Source: Roseburia zhanii (lineage in GTDB: Bacteria > Bacillota > Clostridia > Lachnospirales > Lachnospiraceae). Taken from it: DNA of 64,000 bases. The stretch spans positions 124,001 through 188,000 of the forward strand of contig NZ_JACOPH010000005.1 in the NCBI RefSeq assembly GCF_014287635.1, in the 5' to 3' direction. Position 1 is the first letter of the stretch; each line of letters starts with the position of its first letter. Position numbers and translations under genes: made by a program. Under the pieces are notes generated by a model that had not been told where the DNA came from, ran no database searches, and saw only the letters and a program-made list of their open reading frames with translations. Shown piece by piece: positions 26,053 to 33,455 of the stretch.

Positions 26053-26745
26053 TTATTTCTCGTCCTCGATCTTATATCCTCTGCCCCATACAACTTTTAA
26101 ATAACGTGGATTTGCCGGATCATACTCTAATTTTTCCCGCAGATGCCGGATATGCACAGCGACGGTATTTTCTGTTCCATATGCTACATCTTTCCAGACT
26201 TTCTGATAGATCTGCGCTGGTGAAAATACCTGTCCCCTATGCTCTAAAAGCAGTTTCAAAATATCATATTCTGTACGTGTCAATGCTACCGGTTCTCCAT
26301 CAAGTGTAACTTCTTTGGACTTATCATCTAATTCGATCCCGCCGATAGTTAAAATATCATTCTTTGGCTTTCCACCGCCAAGCATCATATAACGTCTGAG
26401 CTGCGACTTGACTCTTGCCTGCAATTCCACCGGATTAAACGGTTTTGTAATATAATCATCTGCTCCTACCGTAAGTCCTAAAACTTTATCTGTGTCCTCA
26501 CTTTTTGCAGTCAAAAGGATCACCGGTACGTTGCTGATCTCCCTGATCTTGACCATTGCGGTAATCCCATCCATAACAGGCATCATAATATCCATGAGCA
26601 CCAAATGGATCTCCTGCCCTGCAGTCAGTGCTACGGCCTCTTTTCCGTTATATGCTTCTAGTACCTCATATCCTTCACTCTCTAAATAAATACGAAGTGC
26701 TGATACGATATCTTTTTCATCATCACATACTAATATACGATACAT
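26053..26745 (-). CDS. OmpR/PhoB-family response regulator
   Basis: A 230-residue response regulator. The receiver domain has the acidic pocket CDDE at 8-11, phosphorylation site Asp52 in VLMDIMMPVMDG, and the conserved Lys in LLTAKSED. The C-terminal winged helix starts at about 130 and has ALTRTEYDILKLLLEHRGQVFS and TVAVHIRHLREKLE. It is most like VanR-type regulators. Co-transcribed with the histidine kinase downstream. A perfect palindrome TTGATTATAATCAA (26760-26773) lies just upstream of the ribosome site and could be an autoregulatory site. No target gene is evident nearby. Confidence 0.93.
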   Translation of the reverse strand: MYRILVCDDEKDIVSALRIYLESEGYEVLEAYNGKEAVALTAGQEIHLVLMDIMMPVMDGITAMVKIREISNVPVILLTAKSEDTDKVLGLTVGADDYITKPFNPVELQARVKSQLRRYMMLGGGKPKNDILTIGGIELDDKSKEVTLDGEPVALTRTEYDILKLLLEHRGQVFSPAQIYQKVWKDVAYGTENTVAVHIRHLREKLEYDPANPRYLKVVWGRGYKIEDEK

Positions 26746-26759
26746 AAACTTCCTCCACT

Positions 26760-26773
26760 TTGATTATAATCAA
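26760..26773. promoter_or_regulatory. 14-bp perfect palindrome upstream of the response regulator
   Basis: TTGATTATAATCAA, 15 bases before the response regulator ATG. It contains TATAAT on the minus strand but lacks a matching -35, so an operator or chance AT-rich palindrome are both possible. Confidence 0.35.
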
Positions 26774-26997
26774 TAACTGTATTGTAGCGGATTATTTATG
26801 AATTTAAAAGGATTCAATTCTTTAAGATTTGTTTAACTTTAGAATCCTATATTCTTTTCTAAGGTTGACCTGACTGCATTTATACGCTATTGTAATATTA
26901 TGATACAAAAAACAGCAGATCAGCACTCTTATCAACATACAGAATAAGAGTTTTAACCTGCAATCCTACCCACAAAAAATACAAAGGAGCAAAACAT

Positions 26998-27507
26998 ATG
27001 CATACATTTCAACCTTACCCTATTGACATGCTTGAATTAAACCCTTTTACAAGAATTGGTACTGACTGGGCTGTTTTATCCGCCGGAAAAGGAGAGAAAA
27101 TAAACGCTATGACCGTAAGCTGGGGTGGTCTTGGTGTCCTATGGGGAAAAAATGTCGGTTTTATCTTTGTCAGGGATTCCCGCTATACCAAAGAATTTAT
27201 CGATCATGGCGATACTTTTTCGCTTACTTTCTTCCCAAAGGATTTTCATAAGACACCGTTAAAATATTTAGGATCCGTTTCCGGACGTGATGAAAATAAG
27301 ATTGCTGCTGCACATCTTGGCATTGATTATGCAGATGGCATTCCATATATTGACGATGGAAATTTTGTCATCACTTTCCGTAAGTTATCTACAACGCGGA
27401 TTACTGCAGATGATTTTATCGATCCGACTATTGATGATACTTTTTATAAAGATAAAGATTATCATACGATGTATGTTGGAGAGATCCTTCAGGTGCTTGC
27501 CAGATAG
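26998..27507 (+). CDS. Flavin reductase-like domain protein
   Basis: A 169-residue FMN-binding flavoprotein of the flavin reductase-like (split beta-barrel) family. The pattern INAMTVSWGGLGVLWGKN (FMN phosphate loop) followed by FIFVRDSRYTKEFIDHGDTFSLTFF is typical of the small clostridial form. Such proteins reduce flavin or use FMN in unknown electron transfer. The ATG follows AAAGGAG. It stands alone, divergent from the two-component system and convergent with ilvN; a possible promoter (TTGACC, 17 bases, TATTGT) lies near 26865. Confidence 0.88.
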   Translation: MHTFQPYPIDMLELNPFTRIGTDWAVLSAGKGEKINAMTVSWGGLGVLWGKNVGFIFVRDSRYTKEFIDHGDTFSLTFFPKDFHKTPLKYLGSVSGRDENKIAAAHLGIDYADGIPYIDDGNFVITFRKLSTTRITADDFIDPTIDDTFYKDKDYHTMYVGEILQVLAR

Positions 27508-27554
27508 ATATGCAAAGACGATTTTCTTTTTTTAGTCAAAACTATATTTAGCTA

Positions 27555-27610
27555 TAAAAAAAGCCGACCTCCAACCGTTAGATTTTTGATCTGACATTTG
27601 GAGGTCGGTA
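27555..27610 (-). terminator. Terminator of the thyA-folA-AEC-ilvBN operon
   Basis: GCCGACCTCCAA (27563-27574) pairs with TTGGAGGTCGGT (27598-27609). On the minus strand a T7 run follows directly; on the plus strand there is none, so it serves ilvN rather than the flavin reductase gene. Confidence 0.8.
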
Positions 27611-27636
27611 CTATTCTGAATTATTTCTGAATCATT

Positions 27637-28134
27637 TTACCTGCAGGACGTACTGATCGATTCAATTGCAACCGCTCCGCCCCGTACCACTTCAATCGTC
27701 TTAAACTTACTCTTAAGCAGTGCGATCAATTCATTATTCCTGCGTTCTGTCAGTTTACACTCTAAGAGCACACTGTCTTTTCCGATATCCGCAACCTGCA
27801 CATTAAATACCTGTGCGATCTGGAATACTTCCTCTTTATCCGCAGTTGTACAGTGCAGTACCTTCGCAAATAAGATCTCTTTCATATGTACCGGCACATT
27901 GGTAAGATCGATCACCTTAATGACCTCAACCATACGGTTAAGCTGTTTTTTGATCTGTTCAAATGTGATATCATCACTGGTTACACAGATTGTCATACGG
28001 GACACTGTTTCATCTTCCGTTGTTCCAACTGTAAGACTTTGCAGATTATATGATTTTCCGGAAAAAAGTCCGGAAACTTTTGCTAATACACCTACCTGAT
28101 TTTCTACATAGAGTGCGATCCATCTGTTTTTCAT
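27637..28134 (-). CDS. ilvN: Acetolactate synthase small (regulatory) subunit
   Basis: A 165-residue IlvN/IlvH protein that binds the catalytic subunit and confers feedback control by valine. The N-terminal ACT domain is clear (WIALYVENQVGVLAKVSGLFSGKSYNLQSLTVG), with the second, ferredoxin-like domain after residue 80 (LFAKVLHCTTADKEEVFQIAQ). Length is normal. It follows ilvB by 12 bases and is the last gene of the operon. Confidence 0.95.
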   Translation of the reverse strand: MKNRWIALYVENQVGVLAKVSGLFSGKSYNLQSLTVGTTEDETVSRMTICVTSDDITFEQIKKQLNRMVEVIKVIDLTNVPVHMKEILFAKVLHCTTADKEEVFQIAQVFNVQVADIGKDSVLLECKLTERRNNELIALLKSKFKTIEVVRGGAVAIESISTSCR

Positions 28135-28146
28135 ATCCCATTCCTC

Positions 28147-29868
28147 CTACTTCAATATCATTTCGCTCATAGGATTACCGCTTTTTACCATAGGAAGTAC
28201 GATCTCATCACTGGCAATGATAAACTCAATAATCGTCGGCGCATCTGTGTATGTCTTTGCTTCTTGTAATGCTGCTGTTATCTCTGATTCCTCTGTTACA
28301 CGGATTGCATGTGCTCCATAAGTCTTTGCAAACTGCATAAAATCCGGTACATACGGCGGGCACGCTTCATTTGGTCCTTTACAGTTTACCGGACAGCTCT
28401 GTCTGCGTCTTAAACAGGTTGCCTCATAACGTTTTCCGTAAAATAACTGCTGCATCTGACGCACCATGCCTAAATACTGGTTATTTAAAAGGCAGATGAT
28501 CACCGGTGCACCTTCTGTCACTGCAGTTGCCATCTCCTGCATATTCATCTGGAATCCGCCATCCCCCGTGATACAGATAACCGGTTTGTCCGGATTGCCG
28601 ATCTTTGCACCGATCGCAGCCGGAAAACCGAATCCCATCGTACCTAATCCACCGGAAGTAATGAATTTCTTTGTACCGCCAAACTCCAAATACTGGGTTG
28701 CCCACATCTGATGCTGTCCTACATCTGTTGCGATCACAGCCGAATCGAACTCCTGATTGATCGCCTCCATGATCATCTGTGGTGTCATGCCTTTATCCCT
28801 GCGCATCTCTAATGGATTCTCTGCATCCCATGCACGGATCTTCTCGATCCACTGTTTTGTTTTTTTCGGTTCTGCCCATTCTAATAATTTTTCCAAAGCT
28901 ACTTTGGCATCTGCTACGATCGGTACATCTACGACTACATTTCTGGAAATAGATGCCGTATCGATATCAATATGTACGATCTTGGCATTTGGGGCAAATT
29001 CATTCAGATCACCGGTGATACGGTCATTAAACCGTGTTCCGATAGAAAAGAGGACATCACATTCAGATACCGCTTTGTTCGACGCATATTTTCCATGCAT
29101 ACCGCAGTTTCCAACATAATAAGGGCTATCCGGCGGCATAGAGCCTTTTCCCATGATGGTCGTAACTACCGGCACTTTCATTTTTTCTGCAAACTGCTGT
29201 AATAGTTCTTCTGCGTTTCCGATACGCACACCGCCTCCGGCTAAAATAAGCGGCTGCTGTGCTGATTTCAAAAGCTTGTATGCCTTTTTCAACTGTCCGA
29301 CATGAACACCTTCGTTCGGCTTATATCCGCGGATATTGACACTCTTTGGATAATCACTATCTCCGGACTGTACCTGAATATCCTTCGGCAGATCGACGAT
29401 GACCGGTCCCGGTTTACCGGTCTGTGCGATATGAAAAGCCATCTTAATGATCTTTCCTAAATCTTTTCTGTCACGTACCGTCACTCCGTACTTTGTCACA
29501 CTTCTTGTCATTCCAACAATATCTACTTCCTGAAATGCATCATTTCCGATCAGATTTAACGGCACCTGTCCGGTAAAACATACGAGTGGAATATTATCAT
29601 AATGTGCATCTGCAAGACCTGTGATCGTATTTGTTGCTCCCGGCCCGCTTGTCACTAAGCAGACACCGACTTTTCCTGTGGATTTTGCATATCCTTCTGC
29701 TTCATGTATCAAAGCCTGTTCATGGCGTGGCAGAACTAAACGGATGTCTTCCTGTTTGTATAATTCATCCATCAGATCTGTTACCATACCGCCCGGATAT
29801 CCAAATATCGTATCAACGCCTTCTTCTAATAAGGCTCTTACAAATAATTTTCTTCCTGTTATATCCAT
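28147..29868 (-). CDS. ilvB: Acetolactate synthase large (catalytic) subunit
   Basis: A 573-residue thiamin diphosphate enzyme, joining two pyruvates (or pyruvate and 2-ketobutyrate) at the first common step of branched-chain amino acid synthesis. Seen: FGYPGGMVTDLMDEL, the catalytic Glu50 in PRHEQALIHEAEGYA, TSGPGATNTITGLADA, and the ThDP-Mg motif starting GDGGFQMN. Unusually, the mobile lid region (residues 485-504) contains four Cys in a C-x6-C-x3-C-x6-C pattern. The last base-pairs run directly into the ilvN ribosome site. It lies 15 bases after an AEC transporter gene. Confidence 0.95.
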   Translation of the reverse strand: MDITGRKLFVRALLEEGVDTIFGYPGGMVTDLMDELYKQEDIRLVLPRHEQALIHEAEGYAKSTGKVGVCLVTSGPGATNTITGLADAHYDNIPLVCFTGQVPLNLIGNDAFQEVDIVGMTRSVTKYGVTVRDRKDLGKIIKMAFHIAQTGKPGPVIVDLPKDIQVQSGDSDYPKSVNIRGYKPNEGVHVGQLKKAYKLLKSAQQPLILAGGGVRIGNAEELLQQFAEKMKVPVVTTIMGKGSMPPDSPYYVGNCGMHGKYASNKAVSECDVLFSIGTRFNDRITGDLNEFAPNAKIVHIDIDTASISRNVVVDVPIVADAKVALEKLLEWAEPKKTKQWIEKIRAWDAENPLEMRRDKGMTPQMIMEAINQEFDSAVIATDVGQHQMWATQYLEFGGTKKFITSGGLGTMGFGFPAAIGAKIGNPDKPVICITGDGGFQMNMQEMATAVTEGAPVIICLLNNQYLGMVRQMQQLFYGKRYEATCLRRRQSCPVNCKGPNEACPPYVPDFMQFAKTYGAHAIRVTEESEITAALQEAKTYTDAPTIIEFIIASDEIVLPMVKSGNPMSEMILK

Positions 29869-29883
29869 TACAATGTCTGCCTC

Positions 29884-30834
29884 CTATATCAATCCTAATG
29901 TCTTTAATATAAAGATCCATCCTGTTAAAGTAAATGCTGCAAGTAACGTGGTCATGACTACAATGCTGGCTGTCAGATCTCCGTCATTGTGCATATTTTT
30001 CGCCATAATATAGCAGCTTGGCGTTGTAGGTGCTGCAAGCATGATCAAAATTGCGATGATCTTCTCTCCGGTAAATCCCATTTTTGCTGCGATCGGGATA
30101 AACACAGCCGTCTGCCCGATCAGCTTGATAAATGCTGCCACAAGTGTCGGTTTCATTTTTGCTAAGGCTTCTTTTCCCTTAAATCCTGCTCCCATTGCCA
30201 CAAGTGCTAACGGTGTTGCCAACTTTGCCACGTTTGCAAGTGTCTTATCGATCATAACCGGAAAATCTAATTTTAACAAAGATGCCGCCATACCGAGTAC
30301 AATGGCTATGATGATCGGGTTCTTTACGATATTGACTGCTGCCTGTCTGATCTTTGAGGTATCTTTTTCCCCTTCTTCCTGTGTGCCTTCAAATGTCAGC
30401 ACGATCACAGAATAGATATTATATAAAGGAACGGCTCCGATGATCATAAGCGGTCCCATGACGGAACTTCCATAAATATTATCAATAAATGCAAGCCCCA
30501 TCACTGCAGCACTGCTCCGAAAAGATGCCTGCACAAATGCTCCACGCATACTTTTATCTTTCATAAAAAGTTTTGTAAATGCCCAGATGCCAAAGAAACA
30601 GATGGAACTTACGATTGCACAGAACAGCACGTATCTTAGATCAAATGTTCCATAGATATCTACCGAGGACAAGTCAACAAACAACATCACCGGCAGAGTT
30701 ACTTTAAAATTAAATCTATTTGCCACAGTCACGAAATTATCATTTAACATGCCCTGCCGTTTTAATATATATCCTAATACCATGACTAAAAAGATCGGGA
30801 CTGTCACATTCAGACTGAATATAAAATTTTCCAT
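29884..30834 (-). CDS. AEC family transporter
   Basis: A 316-residue membrane protein of the auxin efflux carrier (AEC) family with about ten helices in two five-helix halves. Typical segments: VTVPIFLVMVLGYILKRQGML at the start and PLALVAMGAGF in the second half. Bacterial members export or exchange organic acids such as malate; some sit with amino acid genes. Its place between folA and ilvB, with 14- and 15-base gaps, makes a branched-chain keto acid or pyruvate-related substrate possible, but this is inference from position only. Confidence 0.87.
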   Translation of the reverse strand: MENFIFSLNVTVPIFLVMVLGYILKRQGMLNDNFVTVANRFNFKVTLPVMLFVDLSSVDIYGTFDLRYVLFCAIVSSICFFGIWAFTKLFMKDKSMRGAFVQASFRSSAAVMGLAFIDNIYGSSVMGPLMIIGAVPLYNIYSVIVLTFEGTQEEGEKDTSKIRQAAVNIVKNPIIIAIVLGMAASLLKLDFPVMIDKTLANVAKLATPLALVAMGAGFKGKEALAKMKPTLVAAFIKLIGQTAVFIPIAAKMGFTGEKIIAILIMLAAPTTPSCYIMAKNMHNDGDLTASIVVMTTLLAAFTLTGWIFILKTLGLI

Positions 30835-30848
30835 GTTCTCCTCTTTTG

Positions 30849-31340
30849 CTATTTTACTTTCTGATATTTTAAGAAATAAAACTCCAGATCAAAATAGGTC
30901 TGTTCCTCACTGTCTGCAACGATCTCCCAGTCCGGGTTTTCATCGAGATTCGGGAAAAATGCATCTGCTTCATAAGCATAATCGATCTTCGTGATATGTG
31001 CAGTATCACATGCATCTAATAACAACCGGTACACACTTTCTCCACCGATCACATAGATATCTTCGCTGTTATATTTTTGAAGTTCTTCTTCTAATTCTTC
31101 TTTGGAATGTACGATCACTGCGTCTTTGACCTGATAAGAGTAATCTGTGGTAAGCACGATATTCACGCGGTTCTTTAAAGGAAGTCCGTTTGGAAAACTC
31201 TCTAATGTCTTTCTGCCCATGACGACGACTTTTCCTGTGGTCGTTTCCCGGAAAAATTTCATATCCGCCGGTATGCTGACTAATAAGCCGTTATCTTTAC
31301 CGATCGCCCAGTTTTTATCGACTGCTGCTATTAAATTCAT
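30849..31340 (-). CDS. folA: Dihydrofolate reductase
   Basis: A 163-residue NADPH-dependent dihydrofolate reductase, which restores tetrahydrofolate after thymidylate synthesis. Seen: NLIAAVDKNWAIGKDNGLL with the substrate loop, Asp26 region IPADMKFFRETTTGK, VVMGRKTLESFPNG with the NADPH arginine/threonine, and IYVIGGESVYRLLLDACD. Length is standard. It follows thyA by 10 bases, the classical pairing of the two enzymes, and precedes the AEC gene. Confidence 0.95.
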   Translation of the reverse strand: MNLIAAVDKNWAIGKDNGLLVSIPADMKFFRETTTGKVVVMGRKTLESFPNGLPLKNRVNIVLTTDYSYQVKDAVIVHSKEELEEELQKYNSEDIYVIGGESVYRLLLDACDTAHITKIDYAYEADAFFPNLDENPDWEIVADSEEQTYFDLEFYFLKYQKVK

Positions 31341-31350
31341 AATATCCTCC

Positions 31351-32199
31351 TTAAACCGCTACCGGAATATTTTTGATCTGCGGTCCTGTCACATAATCTT
31401 CTAAACGTACATCATCCGGTGTAAACTGATAAAAATCCTTAATCTTTGGATTTAAGTAAAACTTCGGTGCCGGATGCTGTTCTCTTGTGATGAGTTCTTC
31501 CACTAACGGGATATGTCTGTCATAAATATGTGCATCTGCGATCACATGTACAAATTCTCCCACCTGCATATCACAAACCTGTGCTAACATATGCATAAGG
31601 ACTGCATACTGGCAGACATTCCAGTTATTTGCGGTTAAGATATCCTGTGAACGCTGGTTTAAAATACCATTTAATGTCAGTTTATCTTCGCCTTTTTCCT
31701 GTGTCACATTAAAGGTCATGCTGTAAGCACATGGATAGAGATTCATCTCATGCAGATCTTCATGCACGTAAATATTAGTCATAATTCTACGACTAAACGG
31801 ATTATTTTTCAAGTCATAGATCACTCGGTCTACCTGATCCATCATGCCCTCTTTATACTGATGTTTCACGCCCATCTGATATCCATAGGCTTTCCCGATC
31901 GAACCGTTTTCATCTGCCCATTCATCCCAGACATGGCTGTTTAGATCATGGATATTATTGGACTTTCTCTGCCAGATCCAGAGCATTTCATCGGTACAGC
32001 TTTTGATCGCTGTCTTACGCAGTGTCAGTGCCGGAAATTCCTTTCTTAGATCGTACCGGTTTACCACTGCAAATTTCTTGATCGTATAAGCACTGCTGCC
32101 ATCTTCCCACTTCGGACGTACTTTCTCGCCCTCTGTGCTCATACCGTTTTCTAATATATCTTTACACATTTCTACAAATACTTTATCTGCGTAACTCAT
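31351..32199 (-). CDS. thyA: Thymidylate synthase (ThyA type)
   Basis: A 282-residue ThyA enzyme, methylating dUMP to dTMP with methylene-tetrahydrofolate, which becomes dihydrofolate. The catalytic Cys157 lies in NLYPCAYSMTF; other conserved parts are LTLRKTAIKSCTDEMLWIW, QRSQDILTANNWNVCQYA and HVIADAHIYDRHIPL. The order of motifs is normal although the sequence belongs to a divergent clostridial branch. It heads the operon thyA-folA-AEC-ilvB-ilvN, behind a promoter that mirrors that of the divergent small membrane protein gene. Ribosome site GAGGAGG. Confidence 0.94.
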   Translation of the reverse strand: MSYADKVFVEMCKDILENGMSTEGEKVRPKWEDGSSAYTIKKFAVVNRYDLRKEFPALTLRKTAIKSCTDEMLWIWQRKSNNIHDLNSHVWDEWADENGSIGKAYGYQMGVKHQYKEGMMDQVDRVIYDLKNNPFSRRIMTNIYVHEDLHEMNLYPCAYSMTFNVTQEKGEDKLTLNGILNQRSQDILTANNWNVCQYAVLMHMLAQVCDMQVGEFVHVIADAHIYDRHIPLVEELITREQHPAPKFYLNPKIKDFYQFTPDDVRLEDYVTGPQIKNIPVAV

Positions 32200-32255
32200 A
32201 GAAACCTCCTCTTTCCGCTCATAAATGTTCTTATATCATGCGAACTGTACCTTTT

Positions 32256-32284
32256 ATTGTACAAAATTTTCAGCAGAAACGCAA
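32256..32284 (-). promoter_or_regulatory. Promoter of the thyA operon (mirror image of its neighbour)
   Basis: Minus strand TTGCGT (32279-32284), a 17-base spacer and TACAAT (32256-32261). The stretch TTTCTGCTGAA plus 14 more bases, through the -10, matches the divergent promoter at 22 of 25 positions. Confidence 0.6.
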
Positions 32285-32300
32285 TGCCTGAAATCTCTGT

Positions 32301-32329
32301 TTTACTTTCTGCTGAATATGTTGTATAAT
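32301..32329 (+). promoter_or_regulatory. Promoter of the small membrane protein gene
   Basis: TTTACT (32301-32306), 17-base spacer, and TATAAT (32324-32329) with an upstream TG (extended -10). Ribosome site AAGGAG precedes the ATG at 32400. Confidence 0.6.
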
Positions 32330-32399
32330 AGATGAAAATGTTGTAACTAGACAGGTATTGAATAGTTATGGAAAATGTTGGTAAGGAGATAGCAAAAAC

Positions 32400-32639
32400 A
32401 TGAGTCAGGAAAAAGTAGAACGTTATAAAAAAGAAAAAGCAAACCGTAAACAAACCATGAAAAAAGACAAAGCAAAATCCATCGCTGCACGTACAGCAGG
32501 TGTGATCGTCTGCATTGCCTTAATTGGCTGGATTGGTTATTCAGGATATTCAAAATGGGAAGCAAAACAGCCTGCAAAAACAACGACAGTATCTACCGAT
32601 GCTCTTTCAGGCTACTTAGATGAACTTTCTACAGAGTAA
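32400..32639 (+). CDS. Small single-span membrane protein
   Basis: A 79-residue protein: a very basic N-terminal 33 residues (SQEKVERYKKEKANRKQ, then MKKDKAKSIAAR), one membrane helix at about 33-50 (AGVIVCIALIGWIGYSGYS), and a short Ser/Thr-rich outer tail. The N-in topology with a lysine-rich head is typical of small clostridial membrane proteins of unknown function. Its promoter and ribosome site are both good, and a strong terminator follows, so it is a separate gene. Divergent from and possibly co-regulated with thyA. Confidence 0.75.
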   Translation: MSQEKVERYKKEKANRKQTMKKDKAKSIAARTAGVIVCIALIGWIGYSGYSKWEAKQPAKTTTVSTDALSGYLDELSTE

Positions 32640-32696
32640 TTACGATCCGATACGATTTTTTATATGCCAATACGATCAGCCGGCAGCGGCATACAG

Positions 32697-32748
32697 AAAA
32701 AAAGCTTCTGTTTTACGGAATCCACTTTCGTAAAACAAAAGCTTTTTT
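32697..32748 (+). terminator. Strong intrinsic terminator
   Basis: AAAAGCTT-ct-GTTTTACG (32697-32717) pairs with CGTAAAAC-aa-AAGCTTTTTT (32729-32748), followed by T. It ends the small membrane protein transcript and, read leftward-facing, the cytidylate kinase-like operon. Confidence 0.8.
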
Positions 32749-32829
32749 CATACAATGAAACAAAATAAACCCGGCTTTGTGCAATCTGCCAATCCAAAAA
32801 CCTGAAGCCGCCTATTGACATCCGGATCC

Positions 32830-33444
32830 TTACAAACGGAATCGCCGTTTGACTGCCTCCACTAAATAATCAGCCGTTCCTTCAATTCCAAGCAGTGTAC
32901 TGTCGATCATAATGTCCTTATGGTTTTTATCATCCGGCAGGTATCCCGCAAAATTCATATGATAAGAATCTCTCGCCTCATCTACGGCTACGATCATCTT
33001 ACGTGCTTCGTTAATATCCATTTTCAGATCTTCCACACAATGCTGTACACGTACTTCATATGGTGCATAGATATAAATATGGATCACATTTTCCATCTCA
33101 CTTAACGTAAAATCAGAACACCGTCCTACAATGATACAGCTTTCTTTTTCAGCTAAAAACTGGATGATATTCTGCTGTGCTTCAAAGATCTTATCCTGTG
33201 TAGAACTGATTCCTTTTCCTAATGGAAACATCATTCTCGAAAATGGGTTCGCCACGACCTTTTTTGCACTTTCTTCTTCTTCATCGACAACAGAAACCGG
33301 CAGGTTTAATTTTTTTGCTGCCTGATCTACGATGTCCCTGTCATAATATTCGATCCCTAATTTTTCACTCATCTTTTTTGCGATCGGTCTTCCAAGACTT
33401 CCGAACTGTCTGGTGATCGTCACAACATATTTCGTTTTTTCCAT
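32830..33444 (-). CDS. Cytidylate kinase-like family protein
   Basis: A 204-residue protein of the cytidylate kinase-like family (Pfam Cytidylate_kin2). The start VVTITRQFGSLGRPIAKKM followed by LGIEYYDRDIV is the family mark, where the usual P-loop Gly-rich segment is replaced by a GSLGRP loop. LAEKESCIIVGRCSDF and the acidic DDKNHKDIMIDSTLLG segment also fit. Nucleotide phosphorylation is presumed from the family but substrate is unproven. It is the last gene after an NhaC-type antiporter and an amidohydrolase, 11 bases behind the latter. Confidence 0.85.
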   Translation of the reverse strand: MEKTKYVVTITRQFGSLGRPIAKKMSEKLGIEYYDRDIVDQAAKKLNLPVSVVDEEEESAKKVVANPFSRMMFPLGKGISSTQDKIFEAQQNIIQFLAEKESCIIVGRCSDFTLSEMENVIHIYIYAPYEVRVQHCVEDLKMDINEARKMIVAVDEARDSYHMNFAGYLPDDKNHKDIMIDSTLLGIEGTADYLVEAVKRRFRL

Positions 33445-33455
33445 TTTGTTCCTCC

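Larger units (their letters stand above)
32255..32330. repeat. 25-bp inverted repeat formed by two divergent promoters
   Basis: The plus-strand segment 32306-32330 and the reverse complement of 32256-32280 agree at 22 of 25 positions, each from TTTCTGCTGAA through its own -10 (TATAAT and TACAAT). The arms are about 25 bases apart, with the -35 regions in between. Confidence 0.7.

Noticed and set aside
26760..26773. Palindrome TTGATTATAATCAA as the response regulator promoter
   Set aside because: It has a -10-like core but no -35 at the right distance and sits too close to the ATG; kept only as a possible operator.
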